A stretch of DNA of 64,000 bases from Amphirosellinia nigrospora (GCA_004123355.1 SCHM01000003.1:930001-994000), one strand, 5' to 3'; counted from the first letter of the stretch, positions 12,426 to 24,861 are shown. Notes: generated by a model from the letters alone, not told the origin. Made by a program: numbers and translations.

Positions 12426-14322
12426 GTTGATGGCGAGGCGGCCCGTTATCGAGGTCGAGGGCGAGGTCGAGGTCGTGCTTGTGCTTGTGCTCGTGCTCGT
12501 GCTCGTGAAGCGTAACTAAGGGTTGAGCAGCTACTAGCTACTAGCTACCAGCTACCTACCCCGGGTAACAAGAATGCTATAATCCTGCAGGACGAGGACG
12601 AGGTCGGACAGCAGAAGAGGAGAGCTCGCGTGATGTAGATGGGTGGTGATAGATGTTGGCAGTGCGCCCCGAGGAGCTCACCCTGCTCGAGACTCATCCA
12701 AAATGCAGGTCGTGGAAGTCGTCGTATGTTGGAGGAGGTTGGCAGCCAGCAACGTAGCAATGCTTCTCATTTCAGGTTGGTTGTTAGTGGTATTAGTTAG
12801 TGGTATAAATAATGGATTGTTTTTAGTCGGCAGAGGTGAGCATGACACTGAGTGATGACCCTTTTTCTTCTTCTAGTCGAGAAACTTCGTCCGAGCCTCA
12901 ATATTTCTGCTTCTTCTATCTCTCTTTTTTTCTTTCCTTTTTTATTTGGGGTTTTATTCCTCTTCTCTCTTCTTGTTTTTCTCTTCCGTCTGCTCTCGCT
13001 TTCCTTTAAAATCCCGGCAGTCAGGGGTACGGCAGAAGAGGCGTACCTGGACTAGGTCGTGTATAGAGTACATAATATACCATTGAGTGCATGTGGTCAT
13101 TTGAGGTAGGGAGTACTTCAGCCTACCTAAGTTGCTGGGCTAGCCCTTCCTAGTTGCAGCTGGGATGCAGCGGGCTGAAAACCCGAGTGGAGATATCCCC
13201 ACTAAAACAACTGCTATCAAGGTAGGTAGGCCGCTAAATGATCTCCCGCCAAGGGAAAGTAGCCGCTCAACACTAGGTTAGGTACCTGGTAGTGAGTGTA
13301 CTAGTAGTGACCTGAAGTACATTAGGTACTGATTGCTCTTGGTAATACGATAGACCCATTCAAATGTTGTTCTACACAGCTGTTCCTTAGGAGAAAGAGC
13401 TCGAGCGGCATGCTGCTTACTTCAATGTTGTCCTGAATATACTTACAACACTGCTATGACGGACTGTATTTACTTCAGTGCAGCATTCCGGGTACCTTGC
13501 CTGCTAGGTCCGGGGTGGTTGTTTTCCGAATTATGGCATGTTTGACCAGGTGCCTACTTAGTACTTCGTGAATTCGGTACATTAGCTTTAGTCTCCGGAT
13601 ACCTCCTAGATAGCTCTGTCCCGGCTCTGTCCTTGCACGTGCCCGCTGTCCACTACCTGGTAGCGGAGCAGTATCTGTCATCTAAAAATACTGTATAAAT
13701 CGAGTCCATAGGTAGTGGCTGCTACTGATGTCTTTTAACACTAAGCTGTAGCAAGAGTATAGTCACTTAGGTAGCACACATACTTTGCTACAGCTCACTT
13801 TGCAAGTAGTCAAAAGGAACCTTTTAATTATAGTTATCATATTTTAGGTAAGATTTGACCGAAGGTACGGCCCTGCTAAGCCTCTCCATGACTGGTTAGA
13901 CATGTATTTAGCAATAGTGTCAACGTCCCAAATATAGTTAGCCGGCTGCTTTCGTGTGGGCATCTAAAGGTTCCGCTTCCCGAGAAGTGTCAGACTAAGA
14001 ACGGCTGCTGACAGCTGGCAGCTTCGGCTTGTATGACCGCATGGCTGGTGTCACGAAAATTAGGTAATCAGATACCTACCTAGGTAGCTCTACCTACCTG
14101 GGTAGCTAGCGAGCTCGAAGTTAGTGAAGTCTTCACCAGCCACTCAAGTTGGAGCGCAAGAGAAGTCCCTTTGCGCAGCCGAACTTAGCAGACCACCACT
14201 TGCTTGTCTCATACACTACTCTTTGCGCCCACCACTCATCAATCTCACCTTAACTAGTTTCACGATACTCAATACACGGCACCGATAGACTTCTTGCACC
14301 TGCACTTCTGGGAATCGCCACA
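12426..14322. other. Divergent intergenic region, zinc-finger gene to HP1 gene
   Basis: Shared upstream region of two head-to-head genes. It opens with a hexamer-like repeat at 12445-12512, followed by pyrimidine-rich stretches (12860-13000). The rest is gene-free and contains several copies of the TACCTACCTAGGTAGGTA-type palindrome, for example at 14073-14087. No other feature seen. Confidence 0.5.
12445..12512. repeat. Hexanucleotide-like simple repeat
   Basis: Imperfect tandem units of GAGGTCGAGG followed by GTGCTTGTGCTCGTGCTC type, immediately upstream of the zinc-finger protein start codon. It would lie in that gene's 5' leader or promoter. Such repeats are length-variable. Confidence 0.7.
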
Positions 14323-15497
14323 ATGCCGCCTGGTACGCCCTCTCGCGCCTCTCTTTATACTTGCTGTGCCATGCGCGACGCGCATCTCATTGCCGCAACG
14401 CTTCCCATAACTAGCAATGTATGCATAAACTAACACGCCACACCATGTTTTAGCCATAAGCGATGATGAGGCATCGGACGTCGGAGAAATCGATGTTCCT
14501 ATCGCCACGAAGACTACTAAAACCGCCGCCGCTACTGCTAAGATGTCTCCCGCTGTTGGTCACGACGAGGACGACGATCGAGATGCTCGATGTTGTGGGA
14601 GACGATGACACCAAGGGTGACGAGGACGAAGACGAGGATCTGAAGAGGATGAGTGCGCCCTGCCCCAACTGGTCCTATCTCCCTGGTCCGCGGTACTGAC
14701 CCTACTGTCAGGTATATTGTTGAGAAATCCTCGCCCATGTGCTCGAAGCCGATGTTAGTCGCCTGACGCGCTCCCACACCTACACCTCTCCTTCGTCCTC
14801 CGTTTGCGCTAACGGAAAAGGGCAGCCTAAAATATAAGGTCAAGTGGGAGGGTTATGACAAGAAGGCAGATCAGACCTGGGAAGAAGAGAGCAACCTGAG
14901 GTGTGTAAATGGAACCCCGTCTTCGCCTGCGCACTCTCATGCATTCACAGTCTTTGAGATCTGACTTAGCCTGTCTAGGGAGAACGCGGCAGGCGTTCTC
15001 GACGAGTATCTAGAGAGCGTCGGCGGGCGTGATCAGATTCTGGAGGAGGCGCAAACAGCATTGAAGACGAAGAAGCGCGGCCGGCTGCTACCGGCACACC
15101 GAACGGCACAAAACGAGGCGCAACGTAGCCACCCGGCATCGGCAACCCCGCCAGCCAGTACCCGCGCTGGAAGCCGCCGCAGGGGTCATGGGAGGATCAC
15201 GTGGATCAATTGATGCTTGTCATGACGAGAATACGGGCAAGCTCACTGTCTACCTCACGTGGAAGGATGGGCAAAAGACGCAACATGATACGAAGGTTAT
15301 CTATTCTCGCTGTCCTCAGAAGGTATGTAAACATCTTCCATGTTTTCCCTCACGCCCCCTGCCTATACTACCGATCTACCCTCTGCTTTAGTCCCATGAC
15401 TAATTAGCCGTCTCCTCGGTGTTTGTAGATGCTGCAATTCTACGAGCGACACGTCAAAATCGTCCCTACAACGAGCGACACAATCAAGGGCGAGTAA
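14323..15497 (+). CDS. hpo: Heterochromatin protein 1 homologue (chromodomain plus chromoshadow domain)
   Basis: HP1-type reader of methylated H3K9, nuclear, which in fungi with RIP links H3K9me3 to DNA methylation. Exons by splice reading: MPP at 14323-14332; intron 14333-14453; acidic N-terminus starting ISDDEASDVGEID; intron 14653-14711; chromodomain start EYIVEKIL; intron 14754-14820; GSLKYKVKWEGYDKKADQTWEEESNLR; intron 14901-14978; ENAAGVLDEYLESVGGRD; a linker; chromoshadow WEDHVD...SIDACHDENTGKLTVYLTWKDG; intron 15323-15428; then MLQFYERHVKIV to TAA at 15495. The aromatic-cage residues (Y of EYIVEK, W of VKWEGY, W of QTWEEE) are present. Single-base losses near 14726 (a run of A) and 15212, and at least one slip in the acidic region, break the frame but not the pattern. 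Confidence 0.88.
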
Positions 15498-16763
15498 AAT
15501 AGCTCTAGAGAGAGCATGCGTCGTAACAGCAAACTAAGCCACATTAGGCCGCTAGCTATCTGCTGTGCGTATAAGCTGACTACAGGCAACGTTGGCGAGT
15601 AAAGAACGTGGGTTTATGGGCATTCCTGGTTATTAAGCTTTTATGATCTTGCAACCATGATACGGCATATGATCCGACCTGGAGGACGGGGCATCTACTT
15701 TGCTGGCATATGGAGGCTGAAACGGAGGTCTTCGCGGCGCTTTACTACTTCCCACATTGGGGATCTCGTCGTCTCCTGGTTGATTACGCAAAATCACCTC
15801 CCTTCAGAGTGTCCAGCCGCATACCATATCTCTGGGCCGGATTTGCTAAAGCATATGTTTGGGTGGCGTTGTATTGATTATGTAACAACGAAGTTTAACC
15901 AACTACTAGGTTTCAAAATATCCTAGTCTAATTGAATTGCGATTTATCGTCACTATTTAAGTCGAATAGAAAACAGTACACTGGGGTCGCTTCTGCTGGA
16001 CTGGATGGGGATAGCAAGATGCTGACGTTGAGAGCTTGCCAACCTAGTGGCTCAATTCGGTGGCTGGTGACTGGGCGACTGGTGGCTGGGGGTTGGTCTG
16101 TCGCGGGGGTTTGGCGCGCTGGCCTCCAACCCCTGTCGTCGCACCTTGGGAGTCGACCAGTGACGGCCTCATCCTAACCCCTGTCACCCCACTTGATGAC
16201 ATTTTCCCTTCTCCCCATCTCCAGTCTAGTAGCCAGCCTTGCGCTTTTCCCACCTTGCTCTGTGCTGGGCACCAGCCTCGCTATTTACTGCAGGTGGGAT
16301 GGCAGGGCAACCAGCCAGTTAAAAGGTGTCGGGTACCGAGTCTTACCACCTCGACCTCTCTCACTTTATCCTATCTCACGACGTCCACAACGATTCATAC
16401 ACCGTACCACGCTGCCTCTGCCGTTTTTTGAAGGGCTTGTTCGCTCATAACTACATCGTTGTGCTTCCCAATCGCGTCTGCGCAACATATCAATCTTTCT
16501 TCCAACTTGTCTTACCGGTGCTACACCCCGCACCATCTGGGACTATTGTTGTTTGCCGAGAAGAGGTAAGTAGGCAGATATTATTTGCTTCGTGTTGCCT
16601 CTCTTTCAATACATGCTGACCATTGCTTAGACACAGTGCTGATCTTGGTACCTCGTCGGTATTCTCGTGGTCCTTATTGCCGTGCGCTTGCTCGCTCAAT
16701 CGAAATCCTTCCAACCTTTGACTTCGTCCTGAATCCCTCGAGAAAACTCTAGAATCAGTCAGG
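15498..16763. other. Intergenic region and spliced 5' leader of the 52-aa gene
   Basis: Holds the 3' region of the HP1 gene, a G-rich GGTGGCTGGTGACTGGGCGA stretch around 16060-16115, and a pyrimidine-rich leader (16200-16560). A consensus intron is visible at 16566-16630: GTAAGT donor, GCTGAC branch-like site, TTAG acceptor. It would be spliced from the 5' untranslated leader of the small gene at 16764. Confidence 0.6.
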
Positions 16764-16922
16764 ATGGTGAAAGAAAACGACGTTATTGCTATCATCATCA
16801 TCCTCTTATTCATTGTCCTGGCCGCCATCGCCTTTGGTATCTACCGGCTAGTCCACGTAGCACGACACCAGGGTAGCTTGACATCAGAGAGTAGTTCAGG
16901 ATCTTCAGAAGACATGGCCTAG
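16764..16922 (+). CDS. Small single-pass membrane protein (52 aa), unrecognised
   Basis: Uninterrupted 52-codon frame, MVKENDVIAI to SEDMA, stop TAG at 16920. It has a short charged N-terminus, one strongly hydrophobic segment of about 21 residues (roughly residues 7-27, IAIIIILLFIVLAAIAFGIY), a basic stretch (RLVHVARH) and an acidic, Ser-rich tail (SLTSESSSGSSED). By the positive-inside rule the basic and Ser-rich tail should face the cytosol. Support for it being a real gene: ideal membrane-segment composition, a long pyrimidine-rich leader, and a consensus intron (16566-16630) in that leader. I do not recognise the family. Candidate roles (organelle or plasma-membrane accessory subunit) would be guesses. 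Confidence 0.65.
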   Translation: MVKENDVIAIIIILLFIVLAAIAFGIYRLVHVARHQGSLTSESSSGSSEDMA

Positions 16923-17902
16923 CGAAGGTTCTCTCGCCCACTAAGGATGGGTGGGCTTTATACCTATTGCATCAGAAACGCCCTACCTAGCTTCCCACGA
17001 TGAGCTACTACGCATTACTGGCTAGGCGAGACGATGGCATGCAACTTGGCATGCGTCGGGCTGTCGACATGATGTGCACCTCATCCGAGCTTTTTCGTGT
17101 CTAATGGAAACAGGAGGGGTTGCGCCTCCTTTCCTCGCCGTTTCTGTACACACAAAAAACAACCACACCTGGACCTCTCAATACCTGTCCTCATTCGGAG
17201 CAGTGGTCTGGGGGTGTTTGCTTAAACTAATCGACCAACGACAAACGAACAAGCAACTCAGCTCGTACATATTTATTTTAGGGGGATTTGTCACTATCAC
17301 TATTAGTACTACTACATACGGGCACGGTACTGGGAATGTCTTTTACGGCGCAGGCTATGGCGTTTGCAAAAATTGCATTTTGATGAGCTATGTATGCGAT
17401 GCATTTGGGATGGTTTACACGAGAAGGCTCTGCGGATCGGATAATGAACATGGGTGTCGGCATGGGTTTATATACTCGGGGGTCGGAGGATTTTCTCCCC
17501 TACATTGTTTATGAAGTCATGTAAATAGAGTTACGTTTGGGCATCGTATTATGCCTTGAACGTTGTTATGAACGGCTTAACCGTGTCATATAAGAGAAAT
17601 CCAACACTATTAAGAATCGCTGAACCTCATTGCTCTCTGCATTGTCTCTCTGAAGTCTCTTTTGCTTAAAGTTTTGAACTATGCGCAGCTAGTAGTAAGA
17701 CGCCAGTTAAGCAAGTATTACTTCAAAAGTTATAGCCAGCCAAGTCTACTGGGCAAGTTAAACTTTCTAGTAACTTGCTCAATGTCGCATACATCCAATT
17801 CGTACCTAGTTCAAATGCTGCCGCAATATGCACCGCGAACATGTGCAGTCAACCAAAGTCTAAGACCGACCGAGACCATCTACTAAGGTAGGTACTCTCA
17901 AT
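16923..17902. other. Convergent intergenic region
   Basis: Between the 52-aa gene (+) and the HET-domain gene (-), so expected to hold two 3' regions. An open frame at 17074-17514 (+) has no domain and an unbiased composition; it is not called. Nothing else seen. Confidence 0.45.
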
Positions 17903-19564
17903 TTAGACAATCATGATATCCTGTCCCATTGTTACCGAAGACCTTCTACCGTTCTCGGGGATAAAGGACGTGGGCCCTATAAGCCTGCACTTTTCGCCTG
18001 CCTCTTCTTCGCCAACATCTGCTTCGGCTGATCGATGCCCGATAACGCGGTGTAAGATGAAATGGATGCCACTCCCGTCGAACACAGCCACATTGTCACC
18101 GGCTCTAGCCCTCTTCGATTCAACTGTAACAATCAGAGTTAGTTATTGCTATCTGGGGCGTGATTTGCGAGGCCTCCGGAGGCTTCGAGGGACTCTCATG
18201 GCAAAAAAGGCGAAACCTTGTGTCCTGAAATTCGACAACTCAGCTGGCGAGTTCGCCAGGAGAGATTTGAGAGAGAGTCCCATAATTGCAACTTGTTGAA
18301 GGGTAAGATGTAGTTTAGCAACACGTCAAAGCTCGTATGCAGGGCTCGACATTCGCCCTCGTCCTCTTCTCGATCTGCGGTATCATGCTGCGTGGTGCTC
18401 TGTGAAGGAGTTGCAGCGGAGCTTAATAGAGGATCAGAACCGAACCGGAACCATTTCTGCCCTCATCTTCCGAAGCTAATACTGTTGTTTCTCCTGGACC
18501 ATGGGGCACCGGCTTGCTGCGTGGGAGTTTCGGCTGGGCGAGGACATAGAAAAGGGGCTTAAAGATCTCTTCCGGATCCCTCGAAGCGGAAGCCTTGAAT
18601 ATCATCCGGAAACTCGCGACTAGGCTTTGCACAAAAGGTGCTTACATGAACCCGCGAGGGCCACTCGTCATCGTCATCCTCACGTAGTCCCCTCTGTAAC
18701 AAGACCTCGATGCCCTCATCTCTTTCAATGAAACAGCTTCGCAAATTTGACAAATGTCTTCTCCGCCGAATCTCAGGGTGTGTAGCTTACGTACTGAGCG
18801 AAAATAGTCATCACAAGTCAAACCTAGCAGTGCGTAAATGCTATCCCGGGCATCCGTGGCTTGAAAAGTTGTCACGGTGGCCAACATTTCAATCAACTTG
18901 CTTGCGGACCTATCGCTTCGCACTGAGAGTCGTTCGCGAAACATCCTCGCTGCGTTCTGGGATCCGACTATAGCTGGTCGGCTCGCAGCTCTCGTATTTT
19001 CGCCATGTGACTGATGACGCCCCGAAGTGGCCGTATACCCCACGTTCACGGCGCCGCTGTATAGATTAAGCAAGCCATGAGCGACCAACAGCAGTTCGAC
19101 ATCGCCTCCCCCATTTCCGAACCAGAACAGGAAATTCCGGGCCCGTTTTCATCCCTGATGGTTTTTATCACTTCCCAGTCGGAAGTAGAGTTGAAGCGTT
19201 CCTATCTAATGGACTGCTGTTGATCTGGCCTAGACCCAGACTCAGTATCATCCTCCTTTTCGTTCTCCCTTTACTGGTAGATTCTACCCGTATGCAATAT
19301 TTTCCCGACGAACTCGTTGATATTCTTCTGGTCCTGGAGGGGTAGCGGCAGGGAAGCGATCACTGTCTCTGCCTGTTGGTACTCGCGCCTCATGAAGCTG
19401 AGCTGGATCTTCTTTTCCTCGTAATAGCCTTGGTTAATACAGACGGCATCGACCCATAGCCTGCGGCCCGACTGCTGCAGACGCAGCGCGCGAATCGAGG
19501 CAGCGTTCGGTAAGGGCTGGTAGTAGCCTGCGATGTCTGGAGACGAAGAAATCATACAACACAA
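17903..19564 (-). pseudogene. Decayed HET-domain (heterokaryon incompatibility) gene
   Basis: Pieces of a HET-domain protein occur in the correct order on the minus strand. The N-terminal HET core RRLWVDAVCINQGYYEEKKIQLSFMRREYQQAETVIASL is at about 19480-19350. A middle stretch LIEMLATVTTFQATDARDSIYALLGLT (about 18900-18820) matches the usual D-x-R-D-x-IYALLGL element. The C-terminal part is RAGDNVAVFDGSGIHFILHRVIGHR...EKCRLIGPTSFIPENG (about 18100-17930). In living members the HET domain starts cell-death responses on fusion with a genetically different strain. Here the coding pieces fall in different frames with several breaks over 1.7 kb, and the gene adjoins an AT-rich island. It looks non-functional, although the sequencing errors seen elsewhere may account for part of the damage. 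Confidence 0.75.
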
Positions 19565-21072
19565 GATGATGAAGGTCGCGATTTAGAGGAAAAGGGTGAC
19601 CCCAATATCGAACATGACACTAGGTCAGGCACCAATTCAACGTTTTATAATTTAGTTTCTTATGATCGTTCCCCCACCGACTCATTAGCAGCCTCCTCGC
19701 TTTTTATTTGACCGTACTGTCAGGCTGACACGGTCTACGATACTTCAAGTAACAACTTCATCGATGCAAGGATTTGCTCGTGTGGTAGATCACATTAGTC
19801 ATCTAGTTGATGTTCCTCAACATATCGTCACATCTAGGCGGTATCATTGCTCGATAATAGCCCCCAACTGCTAAGCCACCTACGCCCTTCGTCGCCGTTT
19901 ACGTTAGAGTATTCATGAGCATCGCCAAACTGAAAATCGTTTTATGTCGATTCAATTCTGCGTTTCGAGAAGACGAGTATAATATGAAGTCTGCGATAAT
20001 AATGATTTAATAATACCACCTAACCTCAGACAGCTGCTCCATCTCACGAGTCACCTTGAGGTCACGTCCAACGTAATACCCCAAGCGTAAATGCTTATTC
20101 ATTCAACCCCCTCCCTGCCTCCCCCTCCCATTCAGAGTATAAACGAAACGTCATTAATTAAGTCAATATATAACCATAATGAAGTCACCAATGTATATGG
20201 ACTTTATTCCTTTAATGATTTAATAGATTACTACAACACGTAACACGGAAATTGTTTTACGTCATACCTTGGGACATCGTATCTTTTATTTTCTAAATGT
20301 TGGTCACACATCTCTAATAGAGATTAGAAAATGGCAAGGGTCATAGTTTGGGGCATTAAAAGGTTATTATTATTTTATGATTGATACCCTTCTCTTCTTG
20401 CAAGACAATATATAAATATAACCATAAATTTAAAGGCCATTGATCTCGTTTTTATAATCAGAACTGCTAGCACGTAATTAAAGCTTAGTTTATTAATGGC
20501 AGTGCCCAGATAGTGTAGCAACATGAGATCTAATACTGTCGCCTTTACGAAGCTATTCGCGAGAGCGATCAACCAACTCTTTAATATGATAGTTATAAGT
20601 TCTTAATATCTATGTACCTAAAGTTTGTTCTACCATGCCCATCTAAGGACCGGTTGCGAAGTGCAGGTGCCGAACCACGCATAACTTGACCCCTGGAATA
20701 AGGCCAACTGACCTGCATCATGTTCCCACATGACGTAATTTGAAGTTAACAAACCAAAAATGACTTCATAGCAATAATTTGAAAATGTTAGCACATACTA
20801 TGCATATTTTGGTGCCGTTGATTTAAGAGTTATAGTGTTTTAATACCTGTTTTGTCAGGCATGAAGCCAACATCAAGGAAGTGTTGTAGGTGTCTCGTCT
20901 CGTAGGATCCAATGAGACTGCACCTCGTGGTTCTACTGGTGGGTTTACAACGCTCACCTCATCATGGGGAAGACTTTGTGCTGTGATTGAACTGAGATTC
21001 TGTTGTATTTACATATTGTACATGATGTCTTCTATGTAGGTATAAACATACAAATGTTTACGGAGGACTATT
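19565..21072. other. AT-rich island between HET relic and COX15
   Basis: From about 19900 to 20900 the sequence is conspicuously AT-rich with many TpA steps, against near-balanced composition on both sides. This is what RIP leaves on a repeated element. No intact or partial protein domain is readable, so the original element cannot be named. The last 150 bases are the probable 3' region of COX15. Confidence 0.55.
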
Positions 21073-22632
21073 TTACCGCTTAGGCATGGACGCTAGCTTT
21101 TTCTGGATCAGGCGAATTGTAGACTTGGGAATCCTTAACCGGTGGCCTAGTACAAGAACCCAGCTTAATAGCACGAGGGCACCGGCCTGATGGGCTGCTG
21201 CTAATGGGATGGGCACCATATAGATGAGGGTAGTGATGCCCAGTGCGGCCTGGAGACACACTACATGAACCAAGCCAGTAACTCTCTTTTGAGCAAGCGG
21301 GGGCATTATAGCAGCGACTCGACCTCTCCTGGCGTAAGCAAATAGAGCGAGGACGGAGCAGAAGGTGGTTGTCGCAAGGATGCGGTGATCTAGTTGTACC
21401 AAACTTGGGTTCTCCAGCATATTCCTCCACCACAAGTCGGACCCATCTTCTTTACGGGAGTAGAACTTATCCCACAATTCCGAGGATGGCGGGGTTAATC
21501 CAAGTCCCATTTTAGGGAATTCATTGTAGATCAAGCCAGCGTCGAGGCCAGCGACTAGGGCACCAGAAAGCACGGTGATGGAAACGAGGGCCGTGAGAGC
21601 AGTCACGGATCTTCGGAAGGAGACCATGGCGGGTTGCTTTAGTACTTCGTTTAGTATTATGGCTTTTTTAGGGATCAGAAGGAGATGGCGCGTCCCAAGG
21701 ATCCTGAGACCGGCAAGCAACATCCAAGAATAACAACATTAAAGCGGTAGCAAGATGGGCAGTAAGTCGGTACTGGCTCACTCTGGGATGTGACCCGGGC
21801 GCACACAGGTCGTCCTTGAGGCCGGACTTGACCATCCACCAACCGATGAAGCCCTGGAAGCCGATGAGGCCGGAAATGCCCACGAGATTCCAAGCCATGG
21901 GAGCAGAGACACGACGACGGGCAATGAAGTAGACGGTGGGAAGGACGAAGGAGAGGCCAATCAACCTTCCCCAGAGGCGGTGTGTCCATTCCATGAAGTA
22001 GATCTTCTTAAACTCGCCCAGGTCCATGTGCGAGTTCAGCATCTTGAACTCGGGCGACGCTCGGTATTTTTCGAACTCGGATTCCCAGTGCTCCCGAGTG
22101 AGCGGCGGGAGAGAGCCGGTCACGGGCTTCCATTCCGTGATGCTGAGGCTAAGTGCGGGAAACGCGGGCCAAGTCAGCCAAGGACATCGAAGACAGACAC
22201 ACCATCATGTCTCTAGTTCTTAAATTCATGTGCATACCCTGATTCGGTCAGACGGGTCAGGCCGCCAAACACGACGATGCCAAAGACACTAAGCGCACTA
22301 CCGATGAGCCAGCATGCGACTGGCCTGGAGGTGGTTACTTCGGGGAACGCGCGCTTCGGGGCTTGGCCGGTGGTGTGTGCCGCGGTGCTCATAGTAGCAT
22401 TGAGGCGGGTGCCGAAAAAGATAGGGGACAGCGCTGGTTGCTTCGTTGTTCTCGTCTTCGATGTCATCGTGGAACTTGTTGTTATAGCACGACGGCGAGC
22501 TTGTCGCAGGGACTGGAGGATGCGCGACGGCGCAGATTGGGATTGCGGCCGTTGACCGAGGCATTGGCGGCAGACGAGCTGTGCGGTCGGTCGCCCAAGG
22601 GGGACCAGACGCATGCCGGGCATCATCGGCAT
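21073..22632 (-). CDS. COX15: Haem A synthase Cox15
   Basis: Mitochondrial inner-membrane enzyme that oxidises haem O to haem A for cytochrome c oxidase. Start chosen at ATG 22632 (MPMMPGMRLVPLGRP) because it opens an Arg/Ser/Thr-rich presequence. Then come PVACWLIGSALSVFGIVVFGGLTRLTESG (first membrane segment), an intron at 22149-22237 (GTATGC/TAG) and LSITEWKPVTGSLPPL. The putative haem-ligand histidines are visible in FMEWTHRLWGRLIG, LVQLDHRILATT and AAAHQAGALVLL, with about eight hydrophobic segments overall. One base appears lost near 21724, between TALMLLFL and GMLLAGLRILGTRH; both flanks match the family. Protein of roughly 490 residues, the usual size. Same strand as the upstream CDF gene, about 0.57 kb from its stop. 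Confidence 0.92.
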
Positions 22633-23197
22633 TCTGCTATGCGATAGAGCACATTGAAGATGGGCCGTGAGAAGCGAAGCGAAGAAAAGCCACTGCCCGC
22701 CCACCTGTACACACACCGGCAGCAGTGCAAATTTCGCCGGGCCGCCCCGGAGAGTTGGTCATGGTGGGATGATACCTGCTAGCCCGAAGCTAGTCGCCAG
22801 CGCAGTGGTCCGATAGCGCTAGCGGAGTACCTACATACATTAGCGAGGTACCTGTGGAGGTACTTGGATGTACCCCAGTCCGTTTGGAGGCAAAGCCACA
22901 GGCTGATATCTCAGCCTTCAAGTTTTTCTAGAGAGATGATAGGTGGGCACAGACGTGTACTTATCATATTTGGATTTGGGATTGTAGAGACAGGTATACC
23001 TACCTAGGTACCTAATCATCAACGCAGATCGGTAGATACATGGATAACGGCCAGAGCACCATCAGCCTCGTCGCAGCGACATACATCACGCATCTCATTT
23101 CCCCTATACTCTTATACTTATACCGCGGCCACCCGATGACCAATGAGACGCCCTCCACTCTCATTCTATCCATCCACAATGCCTTTTCTAACTCAAC
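22633..23197. other. COX15 upstream region
   Basis: Promoter-side DNA of COX15 and 3' region of the CDF gene. It contains a palindrome of the TACCTACCTAGGTACCT type at 22997-23013. No gene seen. Confidence 0.5.
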
Positions 23198-24861
23198 TCA
23201 ACTGTCAGCCGCTGTCTGCTCCTGCGGTCTTCTAAACGACATAACGAAGTCTCTCAAGGTCCGGCTTCCACCGCTTTCGACTTTGTAGAGCTTTTTGTGC
23301 TCCTCGTAAATGTCATGATCGTCGTCATAATCGACGTGAACAAATGCTCGTTCGACATCACCCAAGCCTGGCCTGCCTTTAGCTCACTGCGCTTACGGTT
23401 CGGGCTATGGTTGAGTTATTCTGTAACGAACCTTCGAACTTGCTTTGGAGTGACTGGCTAACATCATGCGAGATCTTCAGCGGAGTATCAGTGTCCATGA
23501 TGATATCGACTTCGACGTAGTACCGTTGCCCGGAGTGATACGCCCGGCACTAGGAATCATCAATGAACGCGTCTAAGGGATGCACCTCCGCGCCCACTTA
23601 CCGTGTCGACTTTGAGTATCCGGGGGTCATGTGTCATGGCAAGATAGATAAGCTTGGAGATAAAGTCTCGTGGCGCCGATTTGCCCACGAGAAGCCATAC
23701 TTGCTCAAACGCATTAGACACCCAAGAAAACAGGATCAAGAGTGCAATAATGATGGCTCCTATAGGATCTACAAACCAGGCTATCCGATTTCCGACGATA
23801 GATAAGGTCAACCCGAAGCTGTTGACGATAATATCGTTTCGGTGATCGATCTGCTTTCTGATAAGACGGCCGTCATTTGCTACCGGACTGGCATCCACTT
23901 ACGTAAAAGACATGGACGGACGGATATCTGCGATAGAAGAAGCAATAAAGCATCAAACTACTTTTGGCCACGACTAGGTACGGCCCGTTAGCATCACAAC
24001 CGAGGTCTTCTCTCACATATGCACCTACTTGCTATCCCCACAAACGAGAGGGGTATGATCTGAAGAGGCTCCGAATCCCGGGCGCCTCCCGCAAGAGTTC
24101 TTATCGACTCGATCTATACGACCGCACAGTGAGACATGAAAACGTCAAGGGGAGCCCATTCGGCCCGCCGGCACACATGCGACTTACGAGCAGCTCAACC
24201 GCCACCGTAGTGAGCAGTGAACAGAAGAGAATGATCCCTATTGTCTCTATCCGCGTACGGCCCTATCACGCCATTTCAGTGACTTCCCCTCCCATAAAGC
24301 TTGCGGATACCTACCACTGGGTATTTGTACACACTAGGTTTGGCGGCCAGGCGGGAGGTTATCCATATGATAGAGGACGAGACCAGATCCACCTAACTAC
24401 CGGTCAACAAAATAACCCTGGAGTGTGGGGGATGCAAGGACGTGACGAACGAAGGCATCGGCTGCAGTCGCAAAGAGCTTACGCCGTGTCAATAGAGTCA
24501 ATGAAGTCGGGGCGCCGATCACTGTTACCGATAGGGACCCTGTTGATGCCCGCATACACCTGAATCACGAAAAGACCGAAGTGACTGCAAAGGAGCATTG
24601 ACCGCAAACTTAATTCCTAGGCGCGATACCGGGCATCTTCCTGCACCTGAAGCCGCTCCTCATCTTCGGCACCCAGAAATGGTCAATGAGTTGATTCTGT
24701 TGCGTATAGAATCGTTTGAGTTTTCTCGGATTTCCATTGGGATAATCACTCTTTAACTGGTGGCTGGTAACGTCGTTGCGGCGATGCCGACCGAGATCTA
24801 AAGGATCTGCCGGGTCGGTTCCGGTGCCACCCTGAGCGGGTAACCCGACTTCAGGGTTCAT
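23198..24861 (-). CDS. Mn-type cation diffusion facilitator (CDF) transporter
   Basis: Metal/proton antiporter moving divalent cations out of the cytosol into a vacuole, Golgi or mitochondrion. Start at ATG 24861 (MNPEVGLPAQGGTGTDPADPLDL). Then QLKSDYPNGNPRKLKRFYTQQNQLIDHF, FAVNA, LFVIQVYAGIN, FATAADAFVD, ETIGIILFCSLLTTVAVELLV, VDHRNDIIVNSFGLTLSIVGNR, the long conserved DPIGAIIIALLILFSWVSNAFEQVWLLVGKSAPRDFISKLIY, MTHDPRILKVDT, CRAYHSGQRYYVEVDIIMDTDTPLKISHDVSQSLQ, and a C-terminal DVERAFVHVDYDDDHDIYEEHKKLY. Both metal-site motifs are DxxxD (ADAFVD in TM2, DHRND in TM5) rather than HxxxD, which in this superfamily points to manganese. Several introns are visible, one donor after VAVELLV. The frame slips more than once, for example near 24665 and 24620. 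Faces the ZIP gene at 26788. Confidence 0.85.

Noticed and set aside
17074-17514. 146-codon open frame with some Gly/Tyr-rich sequence
   Set aside because: Lies in a convergent 3' region, no motif, no upstream promoter-like DNA.
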